From Ariolimax columbianus (Eukaryota > Mollusca > Gastropoda > Stylommatophora > Arionidae), in NCBI GenBank assembly GCA_036924085.1, contig JAVGWX010000003.1, forward strand, positions 122,632,764 to 122,696,763: a DNA stretch of 64,000 nt. The letters are read 5' to 3'. Position numbers and translations under genes: made by a program. The notes beneath the pieces are model-generated. The model was not told where the DNA came from. It did no database searches and worked only from the letters and a program-made list of their open reading frames with translations. Each line of letters starts with the position of its first letter. Position 1 is the first letter of the stretch. This document shows, piece by piece, positions 32,415 to 42,910 of the stretch.

Positions 32415-32700
32415 CATCATCATCATCTAGTTGATCAGTCCGAAGACTGGTTGTAAGGTTTTCTGGGTATGTCTCTCAATTTGATCCTATCCTCTGGTTG
32501 ATCAGTCTGGAGACTGGTTGTAAGGTTGTCTGGGTATGTCTCTCAATTTGACCCTATCCTTTGGTTGATCAGTCCAGAGACTGGTTGTAAGGTTGTCTGA
32601 GTATATCTCTCCATTTGACTCTATCATCTGGTTGATCAATCTGGAGACTGGTTGTAAGGTTGTCTGGGTATGTCTCTCCATTTGACCCTATCCTCTGCAG
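32415..32700. repeat. Tandem array, 67-bp unit, at a LINE 3' end
   Basis: Four units with period exactly 67 bp (TCTGGGTATG-type marks at 32462, 32529, 32596, 32663). On the minus strand each unit reads like the end of a LINE protein (AEDRVKWRDI) followed by its termination region and AGTCTCTGGACTGATCAACC. The array directly adjoins the coding fragment at 32700-33060. Confidence 0.9.
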
Positions 32701-33060
32701 TTCTCTTCATTGCAGCATAAGTTCGTACTTTAATGTGCCTGCATGCCTGAGATGTAAAGGTGAGTCTTGGTTGCCTCTCTTCCCTTGAATCTTGCCATCT
32801 AATATCGTCTGTAGAAGACTTTCACGTCTCATATTGTAACCCAAACAACTCAACCGGCATTTTTGTATCATATGCAAAATTTGTCTTTGTGCAGCCACAT
32901 CAGTGATTACATTGTCATTGAATCTTCTGTCTGTCCAACTCATTCTGTCCATCCTACGGTAGCACCACATTTCAAACGCTTCCGAGCTTTCTTCACCCTT
33001 CTTCGCAAGAGTCCACATTTCAGCTGCATACAATGCAACAGACCATAAGTACTGGCACAT
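32700..33060 (-). pseudogene. RTE-like LINE 3' coding tail
   Basis: The 117-codon minus-strand frame begins MCQYLWSVALYAAEMWTLAK, then FEMWCYRRMDRMSWTDRRFN, QILHMIQKCRLSCLGYNMRR and LLQTILDGKIQGKRG. The motifs CYRRM...SWTD, the region usually reading KLxYxGHxMRR and ILxGKIxGKRG place it at the end of an RTE-like protein. The coding end continues into the 67-bp array. It is open throughout, so relatively young. Confidence 0.85.
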
Positions 33061-34185
33061 TGATAAATTGAATAAAACTTGGTATATAAAAAGTTGTATG
33101 TATAGTTTGTAAATGACAATTTCTCAAGCCAATATATCAGCTTGATGGTATTGTAGGAAAGTTTGTGAGCTGATGTATCAGCTTTCTGGTGTGAATCAGT
33201 TAAGTTTACTGATTATGTCATTCTAACCATTGATTGCTGCAATCTAATGAATGGTGAAGGTGTAACATTTATGTGTGAATTGTCTACATGTGTAGATGAT
33301 TTGTAGACACTGTAATTTGCATACCTGTGTAAGGTTATTCACATACATGTGTATATTTGCATAATCTAGATAATGGTGATGGTGTAACAGGCATGTATAG
33401 ATAGTTAACACACATGTAGATGATTTACATACACATGTAGATTATTTACATACACATATAGATTATTTATTTACATAAGTGTGAAGTTGATTTATAAATG
33501 CATGTAAATTATTTGCATAAACATGTGGATTAGTAACATACACATGTAAATGATTTGTATTAACATATGATTTACATATATATGTAAATAATTTACATAC
33601 ATTGCTAAATTATTTACATACATGTGTGGATTATTTGTTATTGTCCAGTTGTTACTTTTCCTGAGATTTTCTCACTAACTATATTTTTAACTTCCCATAC
33701 AATTTTGCATTTATCATCATGCATGTTTTCTTGTTTCCCAGTAGCTAATGTTTTTAAATAATGAAATCAACCAAAAAATATTCTTACTTCCATAAATGGG
33801 TGCTTGCACACAATAGAAGGATTGAAATGGTTGATAAGATCATTAATTTAGAATTGTTAGAAAGATCTAGAGAACAGCAGAGCAAGAAGTGGGGAAAAGT
33901 GTCAGATAGGACACATGTTAAAAGCAAACTAGTTAGAATTATTGCAAGGCAGTCTCTGTTCTAGAACTTCCAGGGCAGGGGAAGCAGAAACGGACTAACA
34001 GACACTTGTAGAGTGAAACTCGAGGCAAACAAAGAGAACAAGGAGTACACAAAGAAAGCGAAACTTGTTTAATGAGAGCTGAAAAGGTTTTGATTGATTA
34101 ACAAATGTTTCATCATTCTTGTTTTGTACTTCCTGTCGTCGCTATTGTTATTGATTGTAAGTGTAGGAGCGAAGAGTAATCCAGG
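33061..34185. repeat. AT-rich spacer with a 21-bp degenerate minisatellite
   Basis: At about 33280-33640, ACACATGTAGATTATTTACAT-like units of 21 bp recur with much variation. The remainder, including the frame at 33761-33964 (67 codons, Lys/Arg-rich), has no identifiable family. Confidence 0.6.
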
Positions 34186-34665
34186 TGAGGTGAGACATAC
34201 TGATCAGACTATGTTAGGGTCAGGTGAGACATACTGATCAGACTGTTAGGGCCATGGGAGACATACTAATCAGACTGTTAGGGTCAGGTGAGACATACTG
34301 ATCAGACTGTTAGGGTCAGGTGAGACATACTGATCAGACTGTTAGGGTCATGGGAGACATACTAATCAGACTGTTAGGGTCAGGTGAGACATACTGATCA
34401 GACTGTTAGGGTCAGGTGAGACATACTGATCAGACTGTTAGGGTCAGGTGAGACATACTGATCAGACTGTTAGGGTCAGGTGAGACATACTAATCAGACT
34501 ATGTTAGTCATGGTCAGGTGAGACATACTAATCAGACTATGTTAGGGTCAGGTGAAACATACTGATCAGACTGTTAGGGTCAGGTGAGACATACTGATTA
34601 GACTGTTAGGGTCAGGTGAGACATACTAATCAGACTATGTTAGTCATGGTCAGGTGAAACATACT
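34186..34665. repeat. Minisatellite, 32-bp unit, grown from repeat B
   Basis: About 15 units with the core GTCAGGTGAGACATACTGAT plus CAGACTGTTAGG, period 32 bp. Some units carry ACTATG or an extra GTCATG and are longer. The core corresponds to the 5' unit of repeat B, and the array runs straight into a B copy at 34665. Confidence 0.92.
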
Positions 34666-34865
34666 GATCAACGCCCTACATCACTCCAAGCATCCCTGGA
34701 AACAGGTTGTTTCATGACAGTCTGAAAAGTGAGGTGGGGATCGGCATTGCGTTCCCTATAATTGTGAGCCTACTGATGAGCTTTGCATTGTACTGCAGCC
34801 AAGAGGACGCCGATCCACCTTCTCAAGTACACCTTGGCATTTGAGGAGAGTCACTAATTCACCAC
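34665..34865 (+). mobile_element. Interspersed repeat B, central part
   Basis: Continues from the 32-bp array: CCCTGGAAACAGGTTGTTTC, ATGACAGTCTG, GTGAGGTGGGGATCGGC, then GTACTGCAGCCAAGAGG. The AAC-tailed end is missing. Confidence 0.7.
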
Positions 34866-34899
34866 CAAAGAAAGTAATCAAGATTACCTTCTTATTCTT

Positions 34900-35112
34900 C
34901 TGCGTTCGTTCTCAATCTCTCACTAAATAGTGCTTTGCAAGCAGCAGGATGTAGTCCAAAGAACAGAATGCGTTGTGTCGCTAGTTTACAGCTTGGCTGC
35001 GATATTTGCACCTTGCACCAAGATTCAGGGAGAAGATACTAACATCCAATTCGAAAAAAACGGACTGATCGAACAGTGTTAGTCAGGGTCGTGTGAAATA
35101 TACTGGCAAAGA
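34900..35112 (+). repeat. Repeat A fragment followed by repeat B 5' unit
   Basis: 34912-35040 holds CGTTCTCAATCTCTCACTAA, AGCAGCAGGATGTAGTCC and GTTTACAGCTTGGCTGCGAT, matching the A copies at 45615 and 46500. It is followed at 35063-35110 by one B-type unit (CTGATCGAACAGTGTTAGTC). The two families are therefore adjacent here. Confidence 0.7.
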
Positions 35113-35426
35113 TTTTACTCGTGGAATGAATATAATTATAGCCTTTTAAATGCACAGTGTCATACTTGACTACTCTGCCTGACCACAAATGTGAGTTTTA
35201 TATTTAAAAATGACATTTTATTCACTCGCAATGTCTTGTAGAACCATTAGAGATTTTTTGCTGAACCCTAGACATGCACAGAATACTAGTTGAGAACCTT
35301 TGAGGACATAGTAACTTGGATAATATACAATTCCGCGTGGGTAGTGCCGAACGAATGTCACAGAAGAACAGAACAAATTATTCGTATTACCAGCAAAATA
35401 GAAGTAAAGACAAAGGTATCTTCCTA
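35113..35426. other. No recognisable feature
   Basis: Short spacer before a mariner derivative; nothing supported. Confidence 0.35.
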
Positions 35427-36080
35427 CGAGGGTAAGTCAGTAAGTATGTGACAAACTGGTTTAGCATAGTTGAAAAATGTGGTTGATAGTTTGTAAAGTT
35501 GTCACTAGATAGAAACAACATTCAGCTTTATGATTACTGTAGGTAGCAGCCGATAGATGTCGCATGCACGTGCGCAGCTCACATACAAAATTACGTCTCT
35601 GCTCAGAGTGTTGAATCAAAGAAGAGCCAGCTGTTGTGCGTTTTGGAAAAAAACCACTTTCTACAAAGGATATCAATAAGGAAATGTTTTCCATGATAAT
35701 TGTTTGTCGCGTGAAGCTGTGCATTTTCTCAAGGACGCTGACCAATTGCCGATGAAGCCTGACCTGGTAGTCCTGTTCGGATTGCAACGGAAAGGGAGGG
35801 TGATTCTAACTGACAGTCGAGTAATGATAGTGTAGCAATTGCATTAGACTGTTCACATGGTTTAGCCTACACCATATTGCATAATCCCACCCTGGCCGGA
35901 GACGTTTTGCGAATGACGTAGGTTTTGTTGCACAGATAAAGCGATGGGATAAATGTATCAAATTTGGCGGAAATTATGTTGAGAATTAAGAGATAATATT
36001 AGTGCAATAATAAATGATGTTCAAGTTCGTATCTCAGCTACACAAAAAATATCGATTTGTGGCCTACTGATTTGCCCTCG
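35427..36080 (+). mobile_element. Internally deleted mariner, family 2 (654 bp)
   Basis: Terminal inverted repeats CGAGGGTAAGTCAGTAAGTA and CCTACTGATTTGCCCTCG. It aligns along its whole length with the 22438-23207 element, including the N-terminal PFSTKDINKEMF-like helix-turn-helix region and the GATAAAGCGATGGGATAAAT block of the C-terminus. It is about 116 bp shorter. The catalytic middle is absent in both. Confidence 0.85.
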
Positions 36081-36254
36081 AACTTTCCACAGCATATTGA
36101 TATACCACCTTTTCAGACACCGTTGTTATTTAATGTGACTGTGATGCTGATATGTTAACTGTTAACATTTACTGCACATTGGCCAACATATAATGAACGG
36201 AGAAATACCACATGGCTACCATCACTACTATTCTTACATATGTCATATGGTGAT

Positions 36255-37715
36255 AACAGTAACACGTACACATTATCTCGTATCAACATACACACACCTA
36301 CACTGTATCCTGTATTTGTATACACTTACCTGCACTCTATCATGAATTCGTTTAAAGACATCTACAATGTATCACGTATTAGTTTATACAGACCTACACT
36401 CTATCATACATTAGTTTATACACATATACTCTGTATCATGTCTTCGTTTACACACACTTACACTCTATCATTTCTTCGTTTACACACTTATACTCTATCA
36501 TTTCTTCGTTTACACACACTTACAATCTATCATTTCTTCGTTTACACACACTTACACTCTATCATTTCTTCGTTTACACACACTTACACTCTATCATTTC
36601 TTCGTTTACACACACTTACACTCTATCATGTCTTCGTTTATACACTGAATCCTGTATTAGCCTATACACACACCTACACTGTGTCCTATATTCGCATACA
36701 CGCACCTACACTATGACCTGTATTAGCCTATACGCACCTATACTGTGACCTGTATTAGCCTACACGCACCTACACTGGGACCTGTATTAGCCTGCACGCA
36801 CCTACACTGTGACCTGTATTAGCCTACATACATACCTACACTGTGACTTGTATTAACCTACACACACACCTACACTGTGTGCTGTATTAGCCTACACACA
36901 CACCTACACTGTGTGCTGTATTAGCCTACACACACACCTACACTGTGTGCTGTATTAGCCTACACACACACCTACACTGTGGGCTGTATTAGCCTACACA
37001 CACACCTACACTGTGTGCTGTATTAGCCTACACACACACCTACACTGTGTGCTGTATTAGCCTACACACACACCTACACTGTGTCCTATATTCGCATACA
37101 CGCACCTACACTGTGACCTGTATTAGCCTAAACGCACCTACACTGTGACCTGTATTAGCCTGCACGCACCTACACTGTGACCTGTATTAGCCTGCACGCA
37201 CCTACACTGTGACCTGTATTAGCCTGCACGCACCTACACTGTGACCTGTATTAGCCTGCACGCACCTACACTGTGACCTGTATTAGCCTGCACGCACCTA
37301 CACCGTGACCTGTATTAGCGTACACGCACCTACACTGTGACCTGTATTAGCCTGCACGCACCTACACTGTGACCTGAATTAGCCTGCACGCACCTACACT
37401 GTGACCTGTATTAGCGTACACGCACCTACACTGTGACCTGTATTAGCCTGCACGCACCTACACTGTGACCTGTATTAGCGTACACGCGCCTACACTGTGA
37501 CCTGTATTAGCCTGCACGCACCTACACTGTGACCTGTATTAGCGTACACGCACCTACACTGTGACCTGTATTAGCCTACACGCACCTACACTGTGACCTG
37601 TATTAGCCTAGACGCACCTACACTGTGACATGTATTAGCTTACACGCACCTACACTGTGACCTGTATTAGCCTAGACGCACCTACACTGTGACATGTATT
37701 AGCTTACACGTACAG
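36255..37715. repeat. Minisatellite, 32-bp unit, in variant blocks
   Basis: About 45 units, period 32 bp, related throughout but falling into blocks. 36420-36640 carries CTATCATTTCTTCGTTTACA. 36830-37080 carries TGTGCTGTATTAGCCTACAC. 37080-37715 carries TGTGACCTGTATTAGCCTGC. The frame 36240-36716 (158 codons) is a by-product of the repeat. A short continuation lies at 38140-38240. Confidence 0.93.
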
Positions 37716-38139
37716 GCTGTGTCCAGTAGCGAAGCATGACGATAATATTAGTGTAAGCTGAGTTAGGAACTTAAAGGGACACACTTAAAGTACTTTGTGT
37801 TTGTGCTGAATGAGGCAATTAAAATCCATGCTGTCAAATGTCCGTCATGGGAATGTCGGCATAATTAATGCCTAGCTGGCTGGGAGAAAAAATAGCGTCA
37901 AAATGACCGTCTCCTAGCTATCAATTGACCTGAAACTTACTATGGTTTGGGTTGGACGCAACCAGCCTACCTTACCAATCGTAACTGATAAATTAACTTT
38001 GCCACTTCATGCTCAAACAAAAATGACTAATTCAATTTCTAATATATTTCACATCTATTTTATGCAAACGGATGTCTTCTCTAATCCTTCAAAACTGTTT
38101 GGAATAGCTCAGCCTATCTTGTTTATTCTAGCGCATCAT
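37716..38139. other. Insert splitting the 32-bp array
   Basis: About 420 bp of unrelated sequence lies between the main array and 38140-38240, where the same unit resumes (GTATTAGCTTACACACACGT). It could be an insertion or an old boundary. I see no terminal repeats. Confidence 0.5.
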
Positions 38140-38240
38140 GTCTTAATTTACACACACATACATTATGGCCTGTATTAGCTTACACACACGTACACTGTGT
38201 TATGTATTCATTTACACGCACCTACACTGTATCATACTAA
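38140..38240. repeat. Remnant of the 32-bp array
   Basis: Three diverged units in phase with the unit of 36255-37715. Confidence 0.8.
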
Positions 38241-38339
38241 TGTACGTGTCTACGAATCAGGAACAAATAATGACCGTGTACAACATATTCTTTACTCTTC
38301 CCTGTGTTTTTCATGTAGCAGGTTACATTTGCTTTTCTT

Positions 38340-38560
38340 ATATTCTGAGACGTATTGAAGAAGGTAAATTCAGATCCTCCTGACTGTAGTACAATGCGAT
38401 GCTTCCCAGTAAACTCACTATAGTGATCCCAGTGAAATTTCCACCTTCCTGGCAGCGCTGCTGTAACACAACCTGTTTCCATTAACACGAATGGGCGTGA
38501 AGCAGAGGTCTTTGTAATTCCATTTAACCTGACCCTGACGTTAGCCTTGGCTGTCATCTA
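38340..38560 (-). mobile_element. Interspersed repeat B, 5' and central part
   Basis: Reversed B blocks: AGATCCTCCTGACTGTAGTA, then AACCTGTTTCCATTAACACG and ACCTGACCCTGACGTTAGCC. More diverged than the 31320 copy. Confidence 0.65.
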
Positions 38561-39000
38561 CACAATATACATGAGACATTGGTCTCATACTTACTCCCTA
38601 ACGTACCATGTTTTTACCGCATTGTTCCCTTACTGATACTATCTGTGGTTATATGTGTCCGTCTTACTAAAACATGGGGATTACATGGAGACACATTATA
38701 TTTTTCGAGTAAAAATTAAATTGAAAAACAACATCCATTTTATGTTACTCAAATGCATGTACTGAGAGTGAAGTTATCACCTTCTACAGGATACCAGTAA
38801 TGTGTACGTTTTTGTCCTGCATTTACTCGTACTTCAATGTACGCAGACACATTGTTTTGTGCATGTTTTCAAGTTATCTTTTGAAATAGAGTACAGCTGC
38901 CTCGTCGCATTTTATTGTTCACCTTAACATCCTGAAATATTTTTTTCGTTCCAATTAGTATTATATAAAAAAAAAATAGAAATACGTCACAAGGAGCGAG
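38561..39000. other. No recognisable feature
   Basis: AT-rich; no supported feature. Confidence 0.35.
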
Positions 39001-39002
39001 AT

Positions 39003-39295
39003 CTAACAGACATGGTGGTCGGCGGAATTGTGGCATGCGTACTTAGCAAGAAACTGCTGCACAAGTTGCATTGCATGGCCAGGCGCGTTGTTACTATGTA
39101 GTTCCCACTCGCCACTCTCGTGCAGTGCCGTCCATCTGCGACAAAGTACGTCCCTCAAATGACCCAAATCGTGACAGAAGTAGTCCTTATTGATTGCGCG
39201 GCCCGATGAGACGTGTTCAGGGTGCGCTATTCTCTTATGCTCGAAAACAACAATTGACATCGCTGCGTCTCTTGTCTGAGAACGTTCATCACTAC
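39003..39295 (-). pseudogene. Mariner transposase C-terminal remnant
   Basis: Minus strand: MSIVVFEHKRIAHPEHVSSG, then LHESGEWELHSNNAPGHAMQ and LVQQFLAKYACH. The usual motifs are GIVHHEFVP and LHHDNAPAHTA; here the catalytic Asp of HDNAP is replaced by Asn (HSNNAP). The N-terminal domains and TIRs are not present. Confidence 0.8.
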
Positions 39296-40264
39296 CAACA
39301 CGTTTATAACCATCTATTAAATGTGTACACCACTCACAATCTTATATACGCCTCGCACAATTCTCCATGTAGAAGATCTGTAACTTTAAGTGTGTGTCTT
39401 TACATGTCTGACCAAGTTTTCAACAAAATATGATAATTCGTTGATGGATTTATTTCGCCATGACAGTGCATCGAATGCGGTTCACAGACGTAAGGACAAA
39501 GCACTGCTGCAAACAAACCATACAAGCAAGGTAACAATGGCTCAGGCTACATGCACATTATGTCCAAAGATCAATTTGTACCTGCCAGCTGTCGGTTGCA
39601 TTACGCGGATGTGGATTTATGAGGCCAATTCCGATTTTTTTCCTTTTTTTTTAATCACACTTCATATACGAAGTTTCAGCGGCGACAATTGTCAATGTTA
39701 TTAGACACGCACGCACCTGTCGTTATAAATACTGAATAAGAGTACACCATTTGAATCTGCGTTTATATAATGTTGTTCAATACAAATCGAAAAAAGTTAA
39801 GTCCATCACAAAAATACAAATATTCAACCCCATGTCAAGGGTGGGCTATTGAATACTCTGTGATATGGGAATTAACAAAAAGTACACATAAATAGGTTCA
39901 AGCTTTCATCATTGGATGTCTTTGACAAATAGAGGGAATAAAATTGTTTGATAAAGTTACTAATATAGACCTGAGAGAAAGAACTGACCAATTGGACGTC
40001 ATAAAGAAAAGGGATTGCGATGGATATGAGTGACATTTTGAAATCGATTAATGACCGCCAGTTGGACGAGGACACCGCTATAGATGAATCAGCAATCCAT
40101 AGACTGCACAGTTTTGACATCAAACGAGGTTCGAGTTGAGTGGGGCGCATGAGTGGACGGAGCAGGATAGTGTACAACCAGCGAGCTACAGGGACCATCG
40201 GCATCCAGACGCTGCACCATTTGCTGAGCGAGACTGAGCACCTATATGTATGGCGGGAGTGCAG
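39296..40264. other. No recognisable feature
   Basis: About 1 kb. The plus-strand reading near 40020-40200 (DMSDILKSINDRQLDEDTAI) may be decayed LINE sequence leading into the tail at 40265, but I cannot show it. Confidence 0.35.
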
Positions 40265-40525
40265 TGACGTGGATTTTTAGAAACAAACAGATGGATAGGA
40301 CACACATTACATAAATCAGCTCATATAATTACAAGACAGTAGCTTTTCTGGAATCCACAGGGCAAGAAAAGTAGGGGTATATATAAACACCCATGGAGAC
40401 CGGAAGTCGATACAAACGTAACAGCGACAGAGCTGGAAAAAAGGTTGCATGACAGGACCCCATGGCGAACATTTGTATAGGACCTATGCTCTGCAGGAAG
40501 TTGAAGGCTATTGATTGATTGTTCA
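40265..40525 (+). pseudogene. LINE 3' coding tail (WNPQGK type)
   Basis: Combining frames along the plus strand: RWIGHTLH-like (KQMDRTHIT), then FWNPQGKKSRGIY, HPWRPEVDT, ELEKRLHDRTPWRTFV and DLCSAGS. Same tail class as 2290-2545 and 13740-14125. At least three frame changes. Confidence 0.6.
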
Positions 40526-40847
40526 ACACAATTTGGAATTATTTGTAAACTATATTTAATAAAAACCACGACCAGGAACACTAATATCAGACCGGTCATA
40601 CACAAATAATCATAATCAATCCCCCATTTCACACTCTACCACCCACACAGGCCAACCACCTGGCTGGTGTGAAATAATCGAGCAGGTCTGAGAGGACACT
40701 TTCAAACAACACTTATTAAATGAGACACAGGGTAAAGACACGTCTATCCGGTCTTCCTTTCGCGGGGATCTCAAGAAGGATGAGTAGTATTCCGAACATA
40801 CGTCTGGTCAAAAATGTACATGCCAGTATGGGGATAGGAGACATCCT

Positions 40848-41815
40848 GATTGGATAATATTAGTCAGGGTCAGGCAGAATAGACTGATCGGGTAATGTTA
40901 GTCAGGGTCAGGCAGAATAGACTGATCGGGTAATGTTAGTCAGGGTCAGGCAGAATAGACTGATCGGGTAATGTTAGTCAGGGTCAGACAGAATAGACTG
41001 ATCGGGTAATGTTAGTCAGGGTCAGGCAGAATAGACTGATCGGGTAATGATAGTCAGGGTCAGGCAGAATAGACTGATCGGGTAATGTTAGTCAGGGTCA
41101 GGCAGAATAGACTGATCGGGTAATGTTAGTCAGGGTCAGGCAGAATAGACTGATCGGGTAATGTTAGTCAGGGTCAGGCAGAATAGACTGATCGGGTAAT
41201 ATTAGTCAGGGTCAGGCAGAATACACTGATCGGGTAATGTTAGTCAGGGTCAGGCAGAATACACTGATCGGGTAATGTTAGTCAGGGTCAGGCAGAATAG
41301 ACTGATCGGGTAATGTTAGTCAGGGTCAGGCAGAATAGACTGATCGGGTAATGTTAGTCAGGGGCAGGCAGAATAGACTGATCGGGTAATGTTAGTCAGG
41401 GTCCGGCAGAATAGACTGATCGGGTAATGTTAGTCAGGGTCAGGCAGAATAGACTGATCGGGTAATGTTAGTCAGGGTCAGGCAGAATAGACTGATCGGG
41501 TAATATTAGTCAGGGTCAGGCAGAATAGACTGATCGGGTAATATTAGTCAGGGTCAGGCAGAATAGACTGATCGGGTAATGTTAGTCAGGGTCAGGCAGA
41601 ATAGACTGATCGGGTAATGTTAGTCAGGGTCAGGCAGAATAGACTGATCGGGTAATGTTAGTCAGGGTCAGGCAGAATAGACTGATCGGGTAATGTTAGT
41701 CAGGGGCAGGCAGAATAGACTGATCGGGTAATGTTAGTCAGGGTCCGGCAGAATAGACTGATCGGGTAATGTTAGTCAGGGTCAGGCAGAACAGACTGAT
41801 CGAGTAATATTAGCC
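40848..41815. repeat. Minisatellite, 38-bp unit, grown from repeat B
   Basis: About 25 units of 38 bp, highly uniform, core GTCAGGCAGAATAGACTGAT plus CGGGTAATGTTA. Single-base variants (CAGGGGCAGG, GTCCGG) recur in pairs about 360 bp apart (41361/41400 and 41702/41743), showing that a multi-unit block was itself duplicated. It runs into a B copy. Confidence 0.95.
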
Positions 41816-41990
41816 AGGGTCAGACGAAACATACTGACCAAAAACCCCAATTCACTTCCACGCAGTTCTGCCTGGAAACGGACTGCTTCATGGCAGTCTG
41901 GTTAACGAGATTGGGGGAATCAACGTCATCATCATAGTAGTGATCGACACACAGATGAAGCCAAGCGTAGTACAACTGCCTGATTGATTG
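41815..41990 (+). mobile_element. Interspersed repeat B, central part
   Basis: Continues the 38-bp array: GAAACATACTGACCAAAAAC, CCTGGAAACGGACTGCTTCA, GGCAGTCTGGTTAACGAG and GATCGACACACAGATGAAGC, ending near TACAACTGCCTG. The tail is missing. Confidence 0.8.
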
Positions 41991-42049
41991 ATTAAATGAT
42001 TGAAAGCGCATTACCTATATTAATGGTATGGCACGACCTGGGATTTGTC

Positions 42050-42575
42050 CTGATAGTAGTAGCCTCTTTCATTCATGACTGCCTATAGGATGATACAGCC
42101 CAGGAGTTGTAGCCCCTTTCAGTCATGACTTTCGATATGATGATGTAGCCCCTTTCAGTCCTGACTTACTGTATGATGACACAGATCAAGAGTTGTAGCT
42201 ACTTCCAGTCATGACTTACCGTATGATGATACAACCCAAGAGTTGTAGCCCCTTCCAGTAATTACCGACTATAGGATGAAACACCTTAGGATTTGTAGCG
42301 CCTTTCAGTCATGACCGACTATAGTATGATACAGCCCAGTATTTGTAGCCCCTTACAGTCATGACCGACTATAGTATGATACAGCCCAGTATTTGTAGCC
42401 CCTTACAGTCATGACCGACTATAGTATGATACAGCCCAGTATTTGTAGCCCCTTCCAGTCATGACCGACTATTGTATGATACAGCCCAGTATTTGTAGCC
42501 CCTTCCAGTCATGACTGACTATAGTATGATACAGCCCAGTATTTGTAGCCCCTTCCAGTCATGACTGACTATAGA
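42050..42575. repeat. Minisatellite, 50-bp unit
   Basis: About ten units. The last six are nearly identical with a 50-bp period (GTATGATACAGCCCAGTATT then TGTAGCCCCTT and CAGTCATGACCGACTATA). The first four are diverged. Confidence 0.92.
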
Positions 42576-42599
42576 ATTATGCGCACCTGAATAATATAT

Positions 42600-42910
42600 C
42601 TCTACTGAGCTTTTTAATTTGTCTTGCGTCTGGTGTCTTTTCACCCAATCTGAGACGACTCTTACTGGTAGATCTCCACTTGTATCGATCCTCAGCTGTG
42701 TCTTCCCAAGATGCCAGACCTATGCGTGTCCCGCATGCAAACGTCTTTGAACCCTACCTGCAGTCGGCCATATGTTCTTTTGCGGATGCGATCCTATTCC
42801 GCGTGGCGGATATAACCAAGTTATCAGTTTTAGTTGCTTGAGGAGAATGTACATGGATAGGAAACCGGTGTGGCCGTGTAACTCTATGTGTGCCACTCTG
42901 TCTCTCAATG
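42600..42910 (-). pseudogene. Possible LINE 3' coding tail
   Basis: Minus strand: ASWEDTAEDRYKWRSTSKSR and DARQIKKLSRDI, similar to the ExxAEDRxxWRST pattern near the end of some LINE proteins. Upstream frame 42720-42908 is too decayed to assign. No other support. Confidence 0.4.

Noticed and set aside
36240..36716. 158-codon frame with HTYTLSFLRL repeats
   Set aside because: Satellite-derived, with a 32-residue period created by a 32-bp unit.
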